Positions 1 to 8,611 of a DNA stretch of 64,000 bases are shown one piece after another; the first letter of the stretch is position 1, and the number at the start of each line of letters is the position of its first letter. The translations under genes and the position numbers were made by a program. The notes beneath the pieces are model-generated. The model was not told the origin of the DNA and did not search any database. It saw only the letters and a program-made list of their open reading frames with translations. The stretch lies in NCBI GenBank assembly GCA_016194905.1, contig JACQAP010000034.1, forward strand, positions 112,142 to 176,141. Reading direction: 5' to 3'. This stretch comes from Betaproteobacteria bacterium (GTDB lineage: Bacteria > Pseudomonadota > Gammaproteobacteria > Burkholderiales > JACQAP01).

Positions 1-2848
1 GCACCAGATAGGAGGCGTCGAATACGAGTCGGTGCACATCGTCGATCGAGTCGAGTCCGTTGATGCGGCGGATGAACTCGATGTTACTCGGACACCACGG
101 CGCATCCTTGCGTACCGACTGGGTGTATTTTTCGATGGCCAGCCGCGTCGCTGCGTCGTCCCAGGACAACGGCAGATGGACAACCCGCGTCGGCACCTCC
201 ATATCGTCGATCGATGGCAGTTCCTTTTCCGCCGAGATCAGCAGATCGAGGAGTCTCGCCAACGGCAAGCGGCGGCCGTCGAAATGCACTTGCAACGAAC
301 GGATGCCCGGCGTGAGATCGATGACGCCGGGGATGTTCTGTTCCTGCACCCAGCACATCAGCGCATGCACGCGAAAGCGCAGGTTCAGATCCAGCACCAG
401 CGGTCCGTATTCGACCAGCAGGTAGCGGTCGCCGGCTTGGCGGTAGAGCACCTCAATCTGCCGCTTCGTCGCTGGGCTCCTATGCAGCAGAGGTGAGGCG
501 TGAGGGGTGAGGGGTGAGGGATGAGGAAATTCTCGCTGCGCTGGCATCGAGAGGGTCTCGATCGCCTTGTCAACGGCAGCAGACATTTGCGCCGCCCACT
601 CCTGGCTCACGCGCGTGAAGCGTACATGGTCGCCTGGCTTGAGCTGCCCCATTTTCCACAGTTCGCAATCGACGATGACCGCCGGGCAAACGAATCCGCC
701 CAGGCTCGGTCCGTCCGGACCGAGGATCACCGGCATGTCGCCGGTGAAATCGATTGCGCCGATCGCATAGGCGTTGTCGTGGATATTCGACGGATGCAGT
801 CCGGCTTCGCCCCCGTCATGGCGCGCCCACTTCGGCTTCGGTCCGATGAGCCGCACGCCGGTACGGCTGGAGTTGTAGTGCACCTCCCACTCGGTGGCGA
901 AAAAAGTTTTTACGTCGTCCGTCGTGAAGAAATCCGGCGCGCCGTGCGGGCCGTATAGCACGGCGATGTCCCAGTGATCGAAATAGTGCGGCAGCAATGC
1001 TGGCGGCGGGGTCACGCCTGCTTGCGGTAATTTCTCGCGTTTTGCGAGATGCAGCATGTCACCCACGCGCAACGTGCGCCCCGCATGACCGCCGAAGCGG
1101 CCGAGGGTGAAGGTCGCCTTGGCGCCGAGATAGTCCGGCACGTCGACACCGCCGGCGACCGCGAGATAGGTGCGCAAGCCCGCGCCGGTAACGCGGCCGA
1201 GTTTCAGCACGGAACCGGCTTTGACGGCATGCGAACTCCATAACGCGAGCGGCTTGCCGTCGAGCGTCGCCTCCATCGGCGCGCCGGCAATCGCAATCAC
1301 GGTATCCGAATGGAATTTCAGCACCGGCCCCGCGGCCGTGCACTCCAGCGCCGCCGCGCCCTGATCGTTTCCCAGCAGGCGATTCGCAAGACGCAACGCA
1401 AGTGCGTCCATCGGCCCCGAAGGGGGCACGCCGACGTCCCAAAACCCAAGCCGGCCCGGCCAATCCTGCACGCTGGTCTGCACGCCGGGCTCGATCACCT
1501 CGACGGCGCGCGAACGGTACACCAGGCTTGCGAGCATGCCCGTGGTCTGCCGGCCTTGCGCGAACGTCGCATCGGTCACGACCTGGCGCAGATAGTCGAG
1601 ATTGGTCTCGATGCCGGCCACGCGCGTATCGGACAGAGCGGCGGACAGTTTCTTCAGCGCGGCGCGCCGATCCGGCGCGCGCACGATGATCTTGGCGATC
1701 ATCGGGTCGTAGTAAGGCGGCACCTCGGTACCCTGCTCGACCCAGGTCTCCACGCGCGCATTGCGCGGAAACGTCGCGGCGGTAAGCGTGCCGCTGCAAG
1801 GCTGGAAGTTCCGGCCCGGATCTTCGGCATAGAGCCGCACCTGGATCGATGCGCCTTGTGGAACGGGTTTGATTGCATCGAGCGGCGGCAGATCGCCGGA
1901 TGCGCACTTCACCATCCATTCGACCAGATCCACGCCGGTGACTTCCTCGGTCACGCCGTGCTCGACCTGAAGCCGGGTGTTCACTTCGAGGAAATAGAAT
2001 TCGCCGGTCGCCGCGTCGAGCACGAACTCGACGGTCCCTGCGGAGCGATAGCCGACCGCCTGCGCCAGGCGGACCGAAGTGTCGAGCAGTTGTACGCGTA
2101 CCGCGTCCGAAAGATTGGGGGCCGGCGTTTCCTCGATGACTTTCTGGTTGCGGCGCTGGACCGAGCAATCGCGTTCGCCGAGGGCGATGACCTTGCCGTG
2201 GCCGTCGCCGAATATCTGCACTTCCACATGGCGGGCCTGCTCGACGTATTTTTCCAGATAGATGCCCGCATCCTTGAAGTTCGCGCGAGCCAGGCGATCC
2301 ACTGACGCGTAAGCCTCGGCGAGTTCGTTTTCGGTCCGGATCAAGCGCATGCCGATGCCACCGCCGCCAGCCGTGCTCTTGAGCATCACCGGATAGCCGA
2401 TGCGCATGGCTTCGGCACACGCCTGTTCCATATCGGGCAGCAGGCCGCTTCCCTGCAGCAATGGCACGCCATTCTGCCGGGCCAGTTCGCGCGCGCGATG
2501 CTTCAACCCGAATGCGCGCATCTGCTCCGACGACGGGCCGATAAAGGCGATCGCGACCCGCTCGCAGGCTTCGGCGAAATCGGCGTTCTCCGACAGGAAA
2601 CCGTAGCCCGGATGGATGGCCTGCGCTCCGGTCGCACGCGCGACTTCCATGATCTTCTCGCCGCGCAGATAGCTTTCCGCAGCCGGCGCCCGCCCGATAC
2701 ACACCGCCTCGTCTGCCTGCGCCACGTGCAACGAAGCCAGATCGGCTTCGGAGTAAACCGCCACCGACTTGATGCCGAGCCTCTTCAGCGTGCGGATGAT
2801 GCGGCAGGCGATGGCGCCTCTATTCGCGATCAGGACCTTCTCAAACAT
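1..2848 (-). CDS. Biotin-dependent urea/guanidine carboxylase, C-terminus beyond window
   Basis: ATP- and biotin-dependent carboxylase of the urea amidolyase family. It fixes bicarbonate onto urea or, more likely here, guanidine. Visible from the start (MFEKVLIANRGAIACR) are a biotin carboxylase N-lobe (residues 1-110), an ATP-grasp domain with the glycine-rich KSTAGGGGIGM loop near 165, the biotin carboxylase C-lobe to about 445, a KipA/AHS2-type carboxyltransferase domain (about 446-760) and the beginning of the AHS1-type domain. 949 codons are open to the edge; the family is about 1200, so only the end of the carboxyltransferase and the biotinyl domain are missing. The frame has no stop. 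The guanidine-I riboswitch and the DUF1989 pair upstream argue for guanidine carboxylase over classical urea carboxylase; this part is inference. A Pro/Ser/His-rich insert at residues 775-787 is encoded by tandem heptamers. Confidence 0.9.
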   Translation of the reverse strand, partial: MFEKVLIANRGAIACRIIRTLKRLGIKSVAVYSEADLASLHVAQADEAVCIGRAPAAESYLRGEKIMEVARATGAQAIHPGYGFLSENADFAEACERVAIAFIGPSSEQMRAFGLKHRARELARQNGVPLLQGSGLLPDMEQACAEAMRIGYPVMLKSTAGGGGIGMRLIRTENELAEAYASVDRLARANFKDAGIYLEKYVEQARHVEVQIFGDGHGKVIALGERDCSVQRRNQKVIEETPAPNLSDAVRVQLLDTSVRLAQAVGYRSAGTVEFVLDAATGEFYFLEVNTRLQVEHGVTEEVTGVDLVEWMVKCASGDLPPLDAIKPVPQGASIQVRLYAEDPGRNFQPCSGTLTAATFPRNARVETWVEQGTEVPPYYDPMIAKIIVRAPDRRAALKKLSAALSDTRVAGIETNLDYLRQVVTDATFAQGRQTTGMLASLVYRSRAVEVIEPGVQTSVQDWPGRLGFWDVGVPPSGPMDALALRLANRLLGNDQGAAALECTAAGPVLKFHSDTVIAIAGAPMEATLDGKPLALWSSHAVKAGSVLKLGRVTGAGLRTYLAVAGGVDVPDYLGAKATFTLGRFGGHAGRTLRVGDMLHLAKREKLPQAGVTPPPALLPHYFDHWDIAVLYGPHGAPDFFTTDDVKTFFATEWEVHYNSSRTGVRLIGPKPKWARHDGGEAGLHPSNIHDNAYAIGAIDFTGDMPVILGPDGPSLGGFVCPAVIVDCELWKMGQLKPGDHVRFTRVSQEWAAQMSAAVDKAIETLSMPAQREFPHPSPLTPHASPLLHRSPATKRQIEVLYRQAGDRYLLVEYGPLVLDLNLRFRVHALMCWVQEQNIPGVIDLTPGIRSLQVHFDGRRLPLARLLDLLISAEKELPSIDDMEVPTRVVHLPLSWDDAATRLAIEKYTQSVRKDAPWCPSNIEFIRRINGLDSIDDVHRLVFDASYLV
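486..528. repeat. In-frame GTGAGGG-type tandem heptamer repeat
   Basis: About five near-copies of GTGAGGG/GTGAGGC stand head to tail on the plus strand. On the minus strand they are read in frame by the carboxylase gene and give a Pro/Ser/His-rich linker between its two carboxyltransferase domains. Similar short-unit arms occur in intergenic elements elsewhere in the window, which suggests that one arm invaded or expanded inside a coding region at a tolerant linker. Confidence 0.7.
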
Positions 2849-2873
2849 TTGTCTTTGACTCTCACACTAGACC

Positions 2874-3118
2874 TGTGAACCACGGAGGACACGGAGAAGA
2901 GCAAGAATAGTTATAGGGAGATTTCGTTGTGCCGATTGGAACTGGAGCACAAAAGAGCGGGCGCCACCGCTCGTACGTTATCCTTGCGCAATCCTTCTTC
3001 CCGTCGGTCATCCATAACTCCCATTTCTTGTTATCTGATTTCTTCATGTACTTCCTCCGTGTCCTAAAAGGGTACTCCACGCTTCGCGAGGGTATCCGTG
3101 CTCTCCGTGGTTCGGGAC
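2874..3118. repeat. Inverted-arm element A (CACGGAGGA class)
   Basis: The left arm (2874-2905) reads GAACCACGGAGGACACGGAG and the right arm (3050-3118) is its inverse, ending TCTCCGTGGTTCGGGAC. About 145 bases of unrelated sequence lie between. The right arm is split by about 33 foreign bases near 3064-3096. The element fills the gap between the carboxylase start and the preceding gene of the same operon, so it is probably transcribed. It belongs to the same class as elements B and C. Confidence 0.8.
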
Positions 3119-3134
3119 TTTCGTTCTTTGATCG

Positions 3135-3785
3135 CTAGTCCACCGTTACATCCCATATCAGCAACCGGATAGGAGTCGGGTTATACGCATTGCACGGATT
3201 GTTCAACTGCGGACAGTTGGAGATCAGGCAGATCACGTCCATTTCCGCGCGCATTTCGACATACTTGCCCGGGGCCGAGATGCCGTCTTCGAACGTGAGT
3301 CCGCCTTCCGGCGTAACCGGCGCATTCATGAAGAAGTTGATGTTGTGCGTGATGTCGCGCTTGCTCATGCCGTGCGTGTGGTCGTGCTGGATCGCGGAGA
3401 TGAAGTTGTCGCGGCAGGCGTGCATGAAGCGCTTGTCATGCGCGTAACGTATGGTGTTGCTCTCCTGCGCGCAGGCGCCGCCGAGCGTGTCGTGCCGGCC
3501 GCAGTTGTCGGCGACGATAGTCAGCATCGCGTTGCCTTCGGTGGAAATCAGTTTGGTGCCGACGCCGAGGTAGAGGTTGCGCTGACGCTGGATGGTGTCG
3601 ATCGCGCTGTAACGCTCTTCGGGGTCGTGCGCGTTGTAGAACAGCGTATCCACGGCCTGGTTGCCTTCGAGATCGAGGATGCGGAAGACCTGGCCTTTAC
3701 GGATCTCCCTCATCCAGGGCTCCCCCGCCGCGCAGATTTCGCTGACGACGGCGGTTTTTGGATCCAGCCTGCTTTCGACCAGCAT
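3135..3785 (-). CDS. DUF1989 protein UAAP2, probable carboxyguanidine deiminase subunit
   Basis: 216-residue DUF1989 protein, starting [16 protein letters not shown]. It was formerly called urea amidolyase associated protein 2. The family pair UAAP1/UAAP2 is now known as the two-subunit carboxyguanidine deiminase, which turns carboxyguanidine from the carboxylase into allophanate. Conserved-looking segments include the [12 protein letters not shown] region and the cysteine in [20 protein letters not shown] near the C-terminus. The start was chosen because the longer upstream reading is a shadow of the neighbouring gene. It lies 14 bases after the UAAP1 stop in the same operon and is separated from the carboxylase by element A. 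The family assignment is firm; the substrate is inferred from context. Confidence 0.88.
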   Translation of the reverse strand: MLVESRLDPKTAVVSEICAAGEPWMREIRKGQVFRILDLEGNQAVDTLFYNAHDPEERYSAIDTIQRQRNLYLGVGTKLISTEGNAMLTIVADNCGRHDTLGGACAQESNTIRYAHDKRFMHACRDNFISAIQHDHTHGMSKRDITHNINFFMNAPVTPEGGLTFEDGISAPGKYVEMRAEMDVICLISNCPQLNNPCNAYNPTPIRLLIWDVTVD

Positions 3786-3799
3786 CGGTGCGTTTTCCT

Positions 3800-4537
3800 T
3801 CAATCGGCAAAATAGCGGGCGGTGTTCTCGAACGCCCTCTGGTTTTCGCCACGGAAATTTCGGCAGTAGTCGTCGGCTGGCGCAATGCCCGCGCGCCACG
3901 CGGACAGACGCACCGGCTTCGGCTCGTAGGCGGAGTTCGGATCGAGTGGATGCGGACAGGTGGAAATGGCAAGCAGTACGTCCATGTCGAAGCGCAGGTC
4001 CGTAAAAGTGCCGGCCGGCTTGCCCGCAACAAAAACCAGATTGCCCTCGATGTCGGCGATCACTTTGCTGAAGAGATTGACGTTGGCGTGCAGGTCGCGT
4101 TTTTCCAGACCCCAGCGTCCCATTTCCTTGAGCAGCCCTTCCTTGCCGCTGCGCTGCATGGCGTTGCGATGCTCCTGGAAGCGCTTCGTGCCGAAATGCT
4201 GGTTCATGAGGACATCGTCCATGACGCCGCACACCGTGTCGTGCCAGCCCGCCGTATCCTCGACGATGGAAAACAGGACGCGGCCCATATCGGAAAAACC
4301 GCAATGCCCGCGCGTGAGGAACGCCGTGCGCTGCGCCTTGAGCGTATCGGGCATGTTGTAGCGCTCGTTCTTTTCTTCGAAGTTCCAGAACAGCGCCGCG
4401 ACATTCGCTCCGCCTTCCAGGTCGGTGAAGCGCAATGCGGTGCCACGGCGCATGACGCCGGACCAGTGCGCCCCTCCTGGCACAATCTCCTCCCACAGCA
4501 CCGGTCCCGCTGGCGCACTATTCGAAACTTTCTGCAT
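3800..4537 (-). CDS. DUF1989 protein UAAP1, probable carboxyguanidine deiminase subunit
   Basis: 245-residue DUF1989 paralogue, starting [17 protein letters not shown], with the family pattern [16 protein letters not shown] near the N-terminus and the cysteine motif [19 protein letters not shown] near the C-terminus. The AGAGGGA ribosome site just upstream fixes this start. A longer frame reaching 4702 would translate repeat element B and is rejected. It is expected to form the heteromeric carboxyguanidine deiminase with the next gene, acting in the cytoplasm between the carboxylase and the allophanate hydrolase. The latter is not in the window and is presumably beyond the left edge. Which subunit is A or B cannot be settled here. 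Confidence 0.88.
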   Translation of the reverse strand: MQKVSNSAPAGPVLWEEIVPGGAHWSGVMRRGTALRFTDLEGGANVAALFWNFEEKNERYNMPDTLKAQRTAFLTRGHCGFSDMGRVLFSIVEDTAGWHDTVCGVMDDVLMNQHFGTKRFQEHRNAMQRSGKEGLLKEMGRWGLEKRDLHANVNLFSKVIADIEGNLVFVAGKPAGTFTDLRFDMDVLLAISTCPHPLDPNSAYEPKPVRLSAWRAGIAPADDYCRNFRGENQRAFENTARYFAD

Positions 4538-4562
4538 CAAGTCCCTCTGAAGGAAAACCTTA

Positions 4563-4762
4563 GATCCTGAACCACGGAGAGCACGGAGGACACGGAGAAC
4601 ACAGAGGAAAACAGGAAAGAGGGAGAAATGAGTTTGTTCCCCGGTAGGTGGCAGTAGCAATCGAAAGGTCCGGTATCGAGAGGCAACCAGATGCATAGAC
4701 ATTTATCGTTCATCGACATGGTCTTCTCCGTGTCCTCCGTGCTCTCCGTGATTCAGGACTTA
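4563..4762. repeat. Inverted-arm element B (CACGGAGGA class)
   Basis: The left arm (4563-4620) runs ATCCTGAACCACGGAGAGCA and on through further CACGGAGGA-like units. The right arm (4720-4762) is the inverse, ending TCTCCGTGATTCAGGAC. About 100 bases of unrelated sequence are enclosed. It sits inside the operon between the ABC ATPase and UAAP1. The outer boundary TCCTGAACCACGG is shared with element C. Confidence 0.85.
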
Positions 4763-4765
4763 AAT

Positions 4766-5641
4766 TCAGGTTTTCAGTTGCCCGCAGAGTTTTTCCAGCA
4801 GATCCAGGTCGGTCTTCATGCCGGATGTTTCGCGAATGCGCTCGACGATTTCCCGCTTCAGGCGGATGAACTCGGGCGAAAGCTTCATGTCCTGGAAGCG
4901 TTGCGCCGGGAGCGGCACGTCGTAGATGCTGTCGATGCGGCCTGGGCGCGGCGCCATGACGACGACGCGCTGACCGAGGTAGATCGCCTCCTCGACGTCA
5001 TGCGTGACGAAAACGATCGTGGTCTTTTCCAGGTGGAAGACATACTGGATCAGGTCGTGCATGACTTCGCGCGTCTGCGCGTCGAGCGCACCGAACGGCT
5101 CGTCCATCAGCAGGATCGGCGGCCGCGGCATCAGTGCGCGCGCGATGGCGACGCGCTGCTGCATGCCGCCGGACAGTTGGTTTGGAAACGAATCCACCGC
5201 CGCTTGCAGGCCCATCAGATTCAGCAACGTGTCGGCTCTCCCGGAGGCAGCCTCGACTTCCGCCGAGGTGAAGTCGCCGCGGTTCGCGGCGAGCTTGCGG
5301 CTGAAGCGGATGTTTTCCGTCACCGTGAGCCAGGGAAACAGCGAGTACTGCTGGAACACCATGGCGCGGTCCGCGCCCGGCCCGGTCACCGGTCTGTCGT
5401 TGGCGATGACCTCGCCTGCGGTGTGAAACTCGAGACCGGCGACGATGCGCAACAACGTGGACTTGCCGCAGCCCGACGCGCCGACCAGCGTGACGAAACT
5501 GTGTTCCCCGATGTCGAGATCGATGTTCTGCAGCGCGACCGTGGCACCGGGGCCTTCGCCGAAGATTTTCGACAACCCCCGAATCGAGACTTTGGGAGCG
5601 AGGCTGCCGACTTCTGCGCTCAGGACTTCCGAACCATCCAT
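4766..5641 (-). CDS. ABC transporter ATPase, NitT/TauT (SsuB) type
   Basis: 291-residue nucleotide-binding subunit of an importer. It has Walker A GASGCGKST (residues 54-62), a Q-loop near 97, signature LSGGMQQR (156-163), Walker B ILLMDEP (176-182) and H-loop His 214. The start codon lies inside the end of the permease gene (22-base overlap), so the two are translationally coupled. Together they form a nitrate/sulfonate/taurine-type importer that in this operon context probably takes up guanidine or a related amine. No substrate-binding protein gene is present, which is unusual. The stop codon lies four bases outside element B. Confidence 0.9.
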   Translation of the reverse strand: MDGSEVLSAEVGSLAPKVSIRGLSKIFGEGPGATVALQNIDLDIGEHSFVTLVGASGCGKSTLLRIVAGLEFHTAGEVIANDRPVTGPGADRAMVFQQYSLFPWLTVTENIRFSRKLAANRGDFTSAEVEAASGRADTLLNLMGLQAAVDSFPNQLSGGMQQRVAIARALMPRPPILLMDEPFGALDAQTREVMHDLIQYVFHLEKTTIVFVTHDVEEAIYLGQRVVVMAPRPGRIDSIYDVPLPAQRFQDMKLSPEFIRLKREIVERIRETSGMKTDLDLLEKLCGQLKT

Positions 5642-6432
5642 GGGAATGCCTTGCGGTGTGCCAGTCGGAAGAACTGGTCGGTGATGAGGCCGATCAACCC
5701 GATGATGATGATTCCGCCGAAGATCTTGTCGGTCTGCAGGAAGCGTTGCGCCTTGAGGATCGAATAGCCGAGGCCCGAGTTCGCCGCCACGAGTTCGGCC
5801 ACTACCAGATAGGTCCAGGCCCAGCCCATGGTGATGCGCATGGTGTCGAGCAATGCCGGCTTGGCCGATTGCAGCAACACCAGTTCCATCAGTTCCCGGC
5901 GGTTCGCGCCCATGGTCTGCGCCGCTTCGACCTGGGCGACGGGCACGCGGCGCACATCCTCCGCCACCATCAGGATCATCTGGAAAAACGTGCCGATGAA
6001 AATGATGGCGATCTTCGACGACTCGTCGAGGCCGATCCACAACATCACCAGCGGGATGAATGCAACCGCCGGCATGTAGCGGATGAAATCGGTCAGCGGT
6101 TCCAGCAATGCCTGCACCGGACGGAAAGTGCCGATCATCAGCCCGATCGGCAATGCAAAGACTGCGGACAATGCCCAGCCGGCGGTGACGCGATAGACGC
6201 TGATCTGCGTGTCGCCTGCCAGGTTGTCGCGGTTGAACCAGACCAGCGCGCGCGACAATACCTGGCCAGGTCCGGGCATGAACACCTTCGAGACCAATCC
6301 GCTCGATGCAACCGCCCACCAGGCGATGAGCGGCGCGAGCAGTCCGACAGCGGCGAACACCCAATAGGTGCGCTGACTCATCGGACCGCGCACCGACCAA
6401 AGGCTCGGGCGGGCGCTGTTACGCGTGGCCAT
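5620..6432 (-). CDS. ABC transporter permease, NitT/TauT (SsuC) type
   Basis: 270-residue inner-membrane permease with about six hydrophobic segments and the EAA loop EAAQTMGANRRELMELVLL (about residues 170-188) that contacts the ATPase. It is the first gene after the guanidine-I riboswitch, 108 bases downstream, and overlaps the ATPase gene. In comparable guanidine operons the first gene is normally the periplasmic binding protein; here it is missing. The ribosome site before the ATG is poor. The substrate is inferred from the operon only. Confidence 0.88.
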   Translation of the reverse strand: MATRNSARPSLWSVRGPMSQRTYWVFAAVGLLAPLIAWWAVASSGLVSKVFMPGPGQVLSRALVWFNRDNLAGDTQISVYRVTAGWALSAVFALPIGLMIGTFRPVQALLEPLTDFIRYMPAVAFIPLVMLWIGLDESSKIAIIFIGTFFQMILMVAEDVRRVPVAQVEAAQTMGANRRELMELVLLQSAKPALLDTMRITMGWAWTYLVVAELVAANSGLGYSILKAQRFLQTDKIFGGIIIIGLIGLITDQFFRLAHRKAFPWMVRKS

Positions 6433-6540
6433 TTGGTTTTGCGGCCGCGATGCGGCTACGAATGAACGACGGAGACTTCACGGTCGGGAGTTGTCCACGG
6501 TTAATAATCACCAGCCAATGAGAGGACGAACGTTGCGCTC

Positions 6541-6642
6541 GGCCTCCCGGGCTTTTATCCCTCCGTGGAGCCCCGCGTGATCAGGCGGGGCCGTCGGCTC
6601 TCGGACCAGTCGGCCCTCGCGAGCCCGGAACCCTAGCCGACA
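6541..6642 (-). promoter_or_regulatory. Guanidine-I (ykkC) riboswitch
   Basis: Read on the minus strand, the segment contains the hallmark blocks of the guanidine-I aptamer in order: GGCTAGGGTTCCGG, then ACTGGTCCGAGAG, then GGGATAAAAGCCCGGGAG. The 5' CCGGGC pairs with the 3' GCCCGG. Guanidine binding turns expression on in this family. I see no obvious terminator before the permease start, so the expression platform is unclear. The motif match is direct; ligand specificity follows from the family. Confidence 0.93.
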
Positions 6643-6685
6643 ACGACAAGAAGCGCTGCGCAGATCGCTCCTCTCGCTTTACTGC

Positions 6686-6704
6686 TTTGCAATCCGTGTG
6701 CCAC
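6686..6704 (-). promoter_or_regulatory. Sigma-54 promoter of the guanidine operon
   Basis: The minus strand reads TGGCAC-ACGGA-TTGCA, an exact match to the -24/-12 consensus with the right spacing. The predicted start is near 6677, about 30 bases before the riboswitch. It implies activation by an NtrC-type enhancer-binding protein under nitrogen limitation. Confidence 0.85.
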
Positions 6705-6879
6705 CCAGGGAAAGGGGCGTCGTTCGGGGATGAATCAGAAAATTCGGGAGAAGAATGCCTCGGAGTGAAGCATCAAGATGGGGCAATGCACCGGGGCGGT
6801 GCGAAAGATCAAGGATAGTACATAGGAAAAACGCTCATAGCAGTTGCACTCTGAGCCTCTTCTCTGAGTTGTTGGCTTT

Positions 6880-7989
6880 TCAGCCTGCCCTTTTGCTGCT
6901 CAAGTAATTCCTTAGAGACAGATACTGATTTTCAATTGGTACTCGAATCTTGAATGATTGTTCGAATCGCTTCGCCAATTCAGCCGCATTGGGATCGACA
7001 ATATCAACCTCTGGAAACCGACCAGTCGACACCTTCATTCTCGAAATCGCGCGCCGCAACATATTGTTGACTGCGAAGTCTGCTGGTGGAAATGAATAGC
7101 CAACAAACACTAAGCGACGACAGTTCGCTATTTTTCCTTCTGCCTCTGACCAAAGCCGTGGGTAAAAATCTTCCGAAACGTTATCGTTGCCACTCGATGC
7201 CTCACCCATATTGCCGTTCGCTCGCGCTCCCCAGATTTCAGGCTTTATCATCTTTGGAGGCATCATAACCACATCCCCAAGCTCGCCCGTCGGTTTCCAA
7301 CCACTATGTACCACTCGTTTCGTAACGCCGTTCTCCGCGAAAGCCACCCAATTTATTGATCCATGCAACTTAAGAAGCCGAGGATACTTCTTTGGTATTT
7401 GTGGAGGTCTTCGAGTAGATGACGTGAATTCCTCTCGAACCGTCTTCCCATAACCCCATCCCGGGTGCCACTCGTACTTCCTTTGATTCGCCAAGGCTCT
7501 GTCAAGAATAGTATCCCAATTGAAAGTGACGACTAAATCTGTCTGCGCAAGTCGCTGCGCAAACATTCTCAATAGTTGATTCTGACCAGGGCTTCCATGA
7601 GTAGAGAGATAACTAATTAGTTCAACAGTGAGTTCTTGTAGCTCGTCCGCTACCGTTTCCACATTTTCATAGCCTTCCTTTTTGTTAGTAACAATCTCGT
7701 CAAAGAAAGTCACTATTTCTTCGACTGAAAGTCCAAAAAGGTCGCTATGACGAGCGCTTCCTTTTCCACGCGTTGCTCGATATGTACTCTGGTTGAAATA
7801 TTGACGAATTGACTTCGCAATTTGATCCAGCTTCTTAATTTTTCTATAGTGAAACCTACATAGTTCCTCGAATAGAGAGAACTGCAATGGCATTCGTACT
7901 CTATGCTTACCAACAGGTGCCGAATGATTGCTCCCAAAAGAAAATCCTGCGCCAAGGACATATGCAATTTTTCTGCTGGACGTCGCCAT
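6880..7989 (-). CDS. Stand-alone SIR2-like domain protein
   Basis: 369-residue protein with the SIR2-like NAD-binding signature set: GAGFS (residues 13-17), TFNWD (155-159), KLHGS (207-211) and GYSFPPAD (297-304). Such SIR2-like proteins, as opposed to classical deacetylase sirtuins, often act as NAD-depleting effectors in anti-phage systems. No zinc-binding cysteine cluster and no extra effector domain are visible, and no partner gene is adjacent. The coding region is clearly more AT-rich than its neighbours, which suggests horizontal acquisition. The start follows GAGGTGTTCCAAGA. The family call is solid; a defence role is inference. Confidence 0.82.
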   Translation of the reverse strand: MATSSRKIAYVLGAGFSFGSNHSAPVGKHRVRMPLQFSLFEELCRFHYRKIKKLDQIAKSIRQYFNQSTYRATRGKGSARHSDLFGLSVEEIVTFFDEIVTNKKEGYENVETVADELQELTVELISYLSTHGSPGQNQLLRMFAQRLAQTDLVVTFNWDTILDRALANQRKYEWHPGWGYGKTVREEFTSSTRRPPQIPKKYPRLLKLHGSINWVAFAENGVTKRVVHSGWKPTGELGDVVMMPPKMIKPEIWGARANGNMGEASSGNDNVSEDFYPRLWSEAEGKIANCRRLVFVGYSFPPADFAVNNMLRRAISRMKVSTGRFPEVDIVDPNAAELAKRFEQSFKIRVPIENQYLSLRNYLSSKRAG

Positions 7990-8149
7990 TCTTGGAACAC
8001 CTCACGGCTGACTCAGAAGCGATGAATTTGGTGCAGCCCGCCGGACTCTGAGTCCGGGTCGGACCACGCCAAGATGCCACGCCAAGATGCCAAATATTCT
8101 GCTTTTTTCCTCCTGGGAAGGGTGATGTCGTGCCTTAGCGGATCGTTTT

Positions 8150-8438
8150 CGCCGGCCGAATTGCACGCCTAAGCAACGGTGGAGCGTCGCAACCCAAATC
8201 AGGACCCACGCGAACGAACTATTTCCCGCTTTGCTTGCCTGCTCTTTTTCGAAGTCGGCGCAGGATCGACATCGCCGTCGGAAGAAAATTGATCCGATGC
8301 ACGGCGTTGAGCTCGCCAGCCCGCCGGAGCGGGCCCCGCTCAGACGACGGAAATCCCGATCCCTTGCAGACGAACAAGATCCTATTCTCAGGATCCTCGG
8401 AAGAGACGGACACCACCTGATCGTCAAAATTGCTCTCC
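8150..8438 (-). pseudogene. Duplicated 3' fragment of spermidine-synthase-like gene
   Basis: The reading frame ending at 8219 encodes FDDQVVSVSSEDPENRILF and on to LNAVHRINFLPTAMSILRRL. It closely matches the last 75 or so residues of the intact gene at 10060-10848. The nucleotide similarity (about 80 percent by eye) continues about 70 bases past the stop and ends abruptly at the 5' side near 8438. The N-terminal two thirds of the gene are absent. Confidence 0.8.
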
Positions 8439-8611
8439 TTTCCAGGAAATATCGCCTGACGCCTTGATTCCGGGCGCGGCCATACGGGCAATCGTCTTTG
8501 CAATTCACCCGGTTTAGAATCACTAGATCATCTACAAGTGTTATGACGCTTGCAATTGCTTCAGAGTGACCTATAACAATCAAAGGAAATATACTTGGGG
8601 GAGAGACAAGA

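Noticed and set aside
1059..2702. 547-residue Arg-rich open frame on the minus strand
   Set aside because: It is the second frame of the carboxylase gene, lacks domain motifs and has shadow-like composition; the true frame starts at 2848.
4538..4702. N-terminal extension of the UAAP1 gene
   Set aside because: The extra residues (LFPVFLCVLRVLRALRGSG type) are translated repeat element B, and a proper ribosome site precedes 4537.
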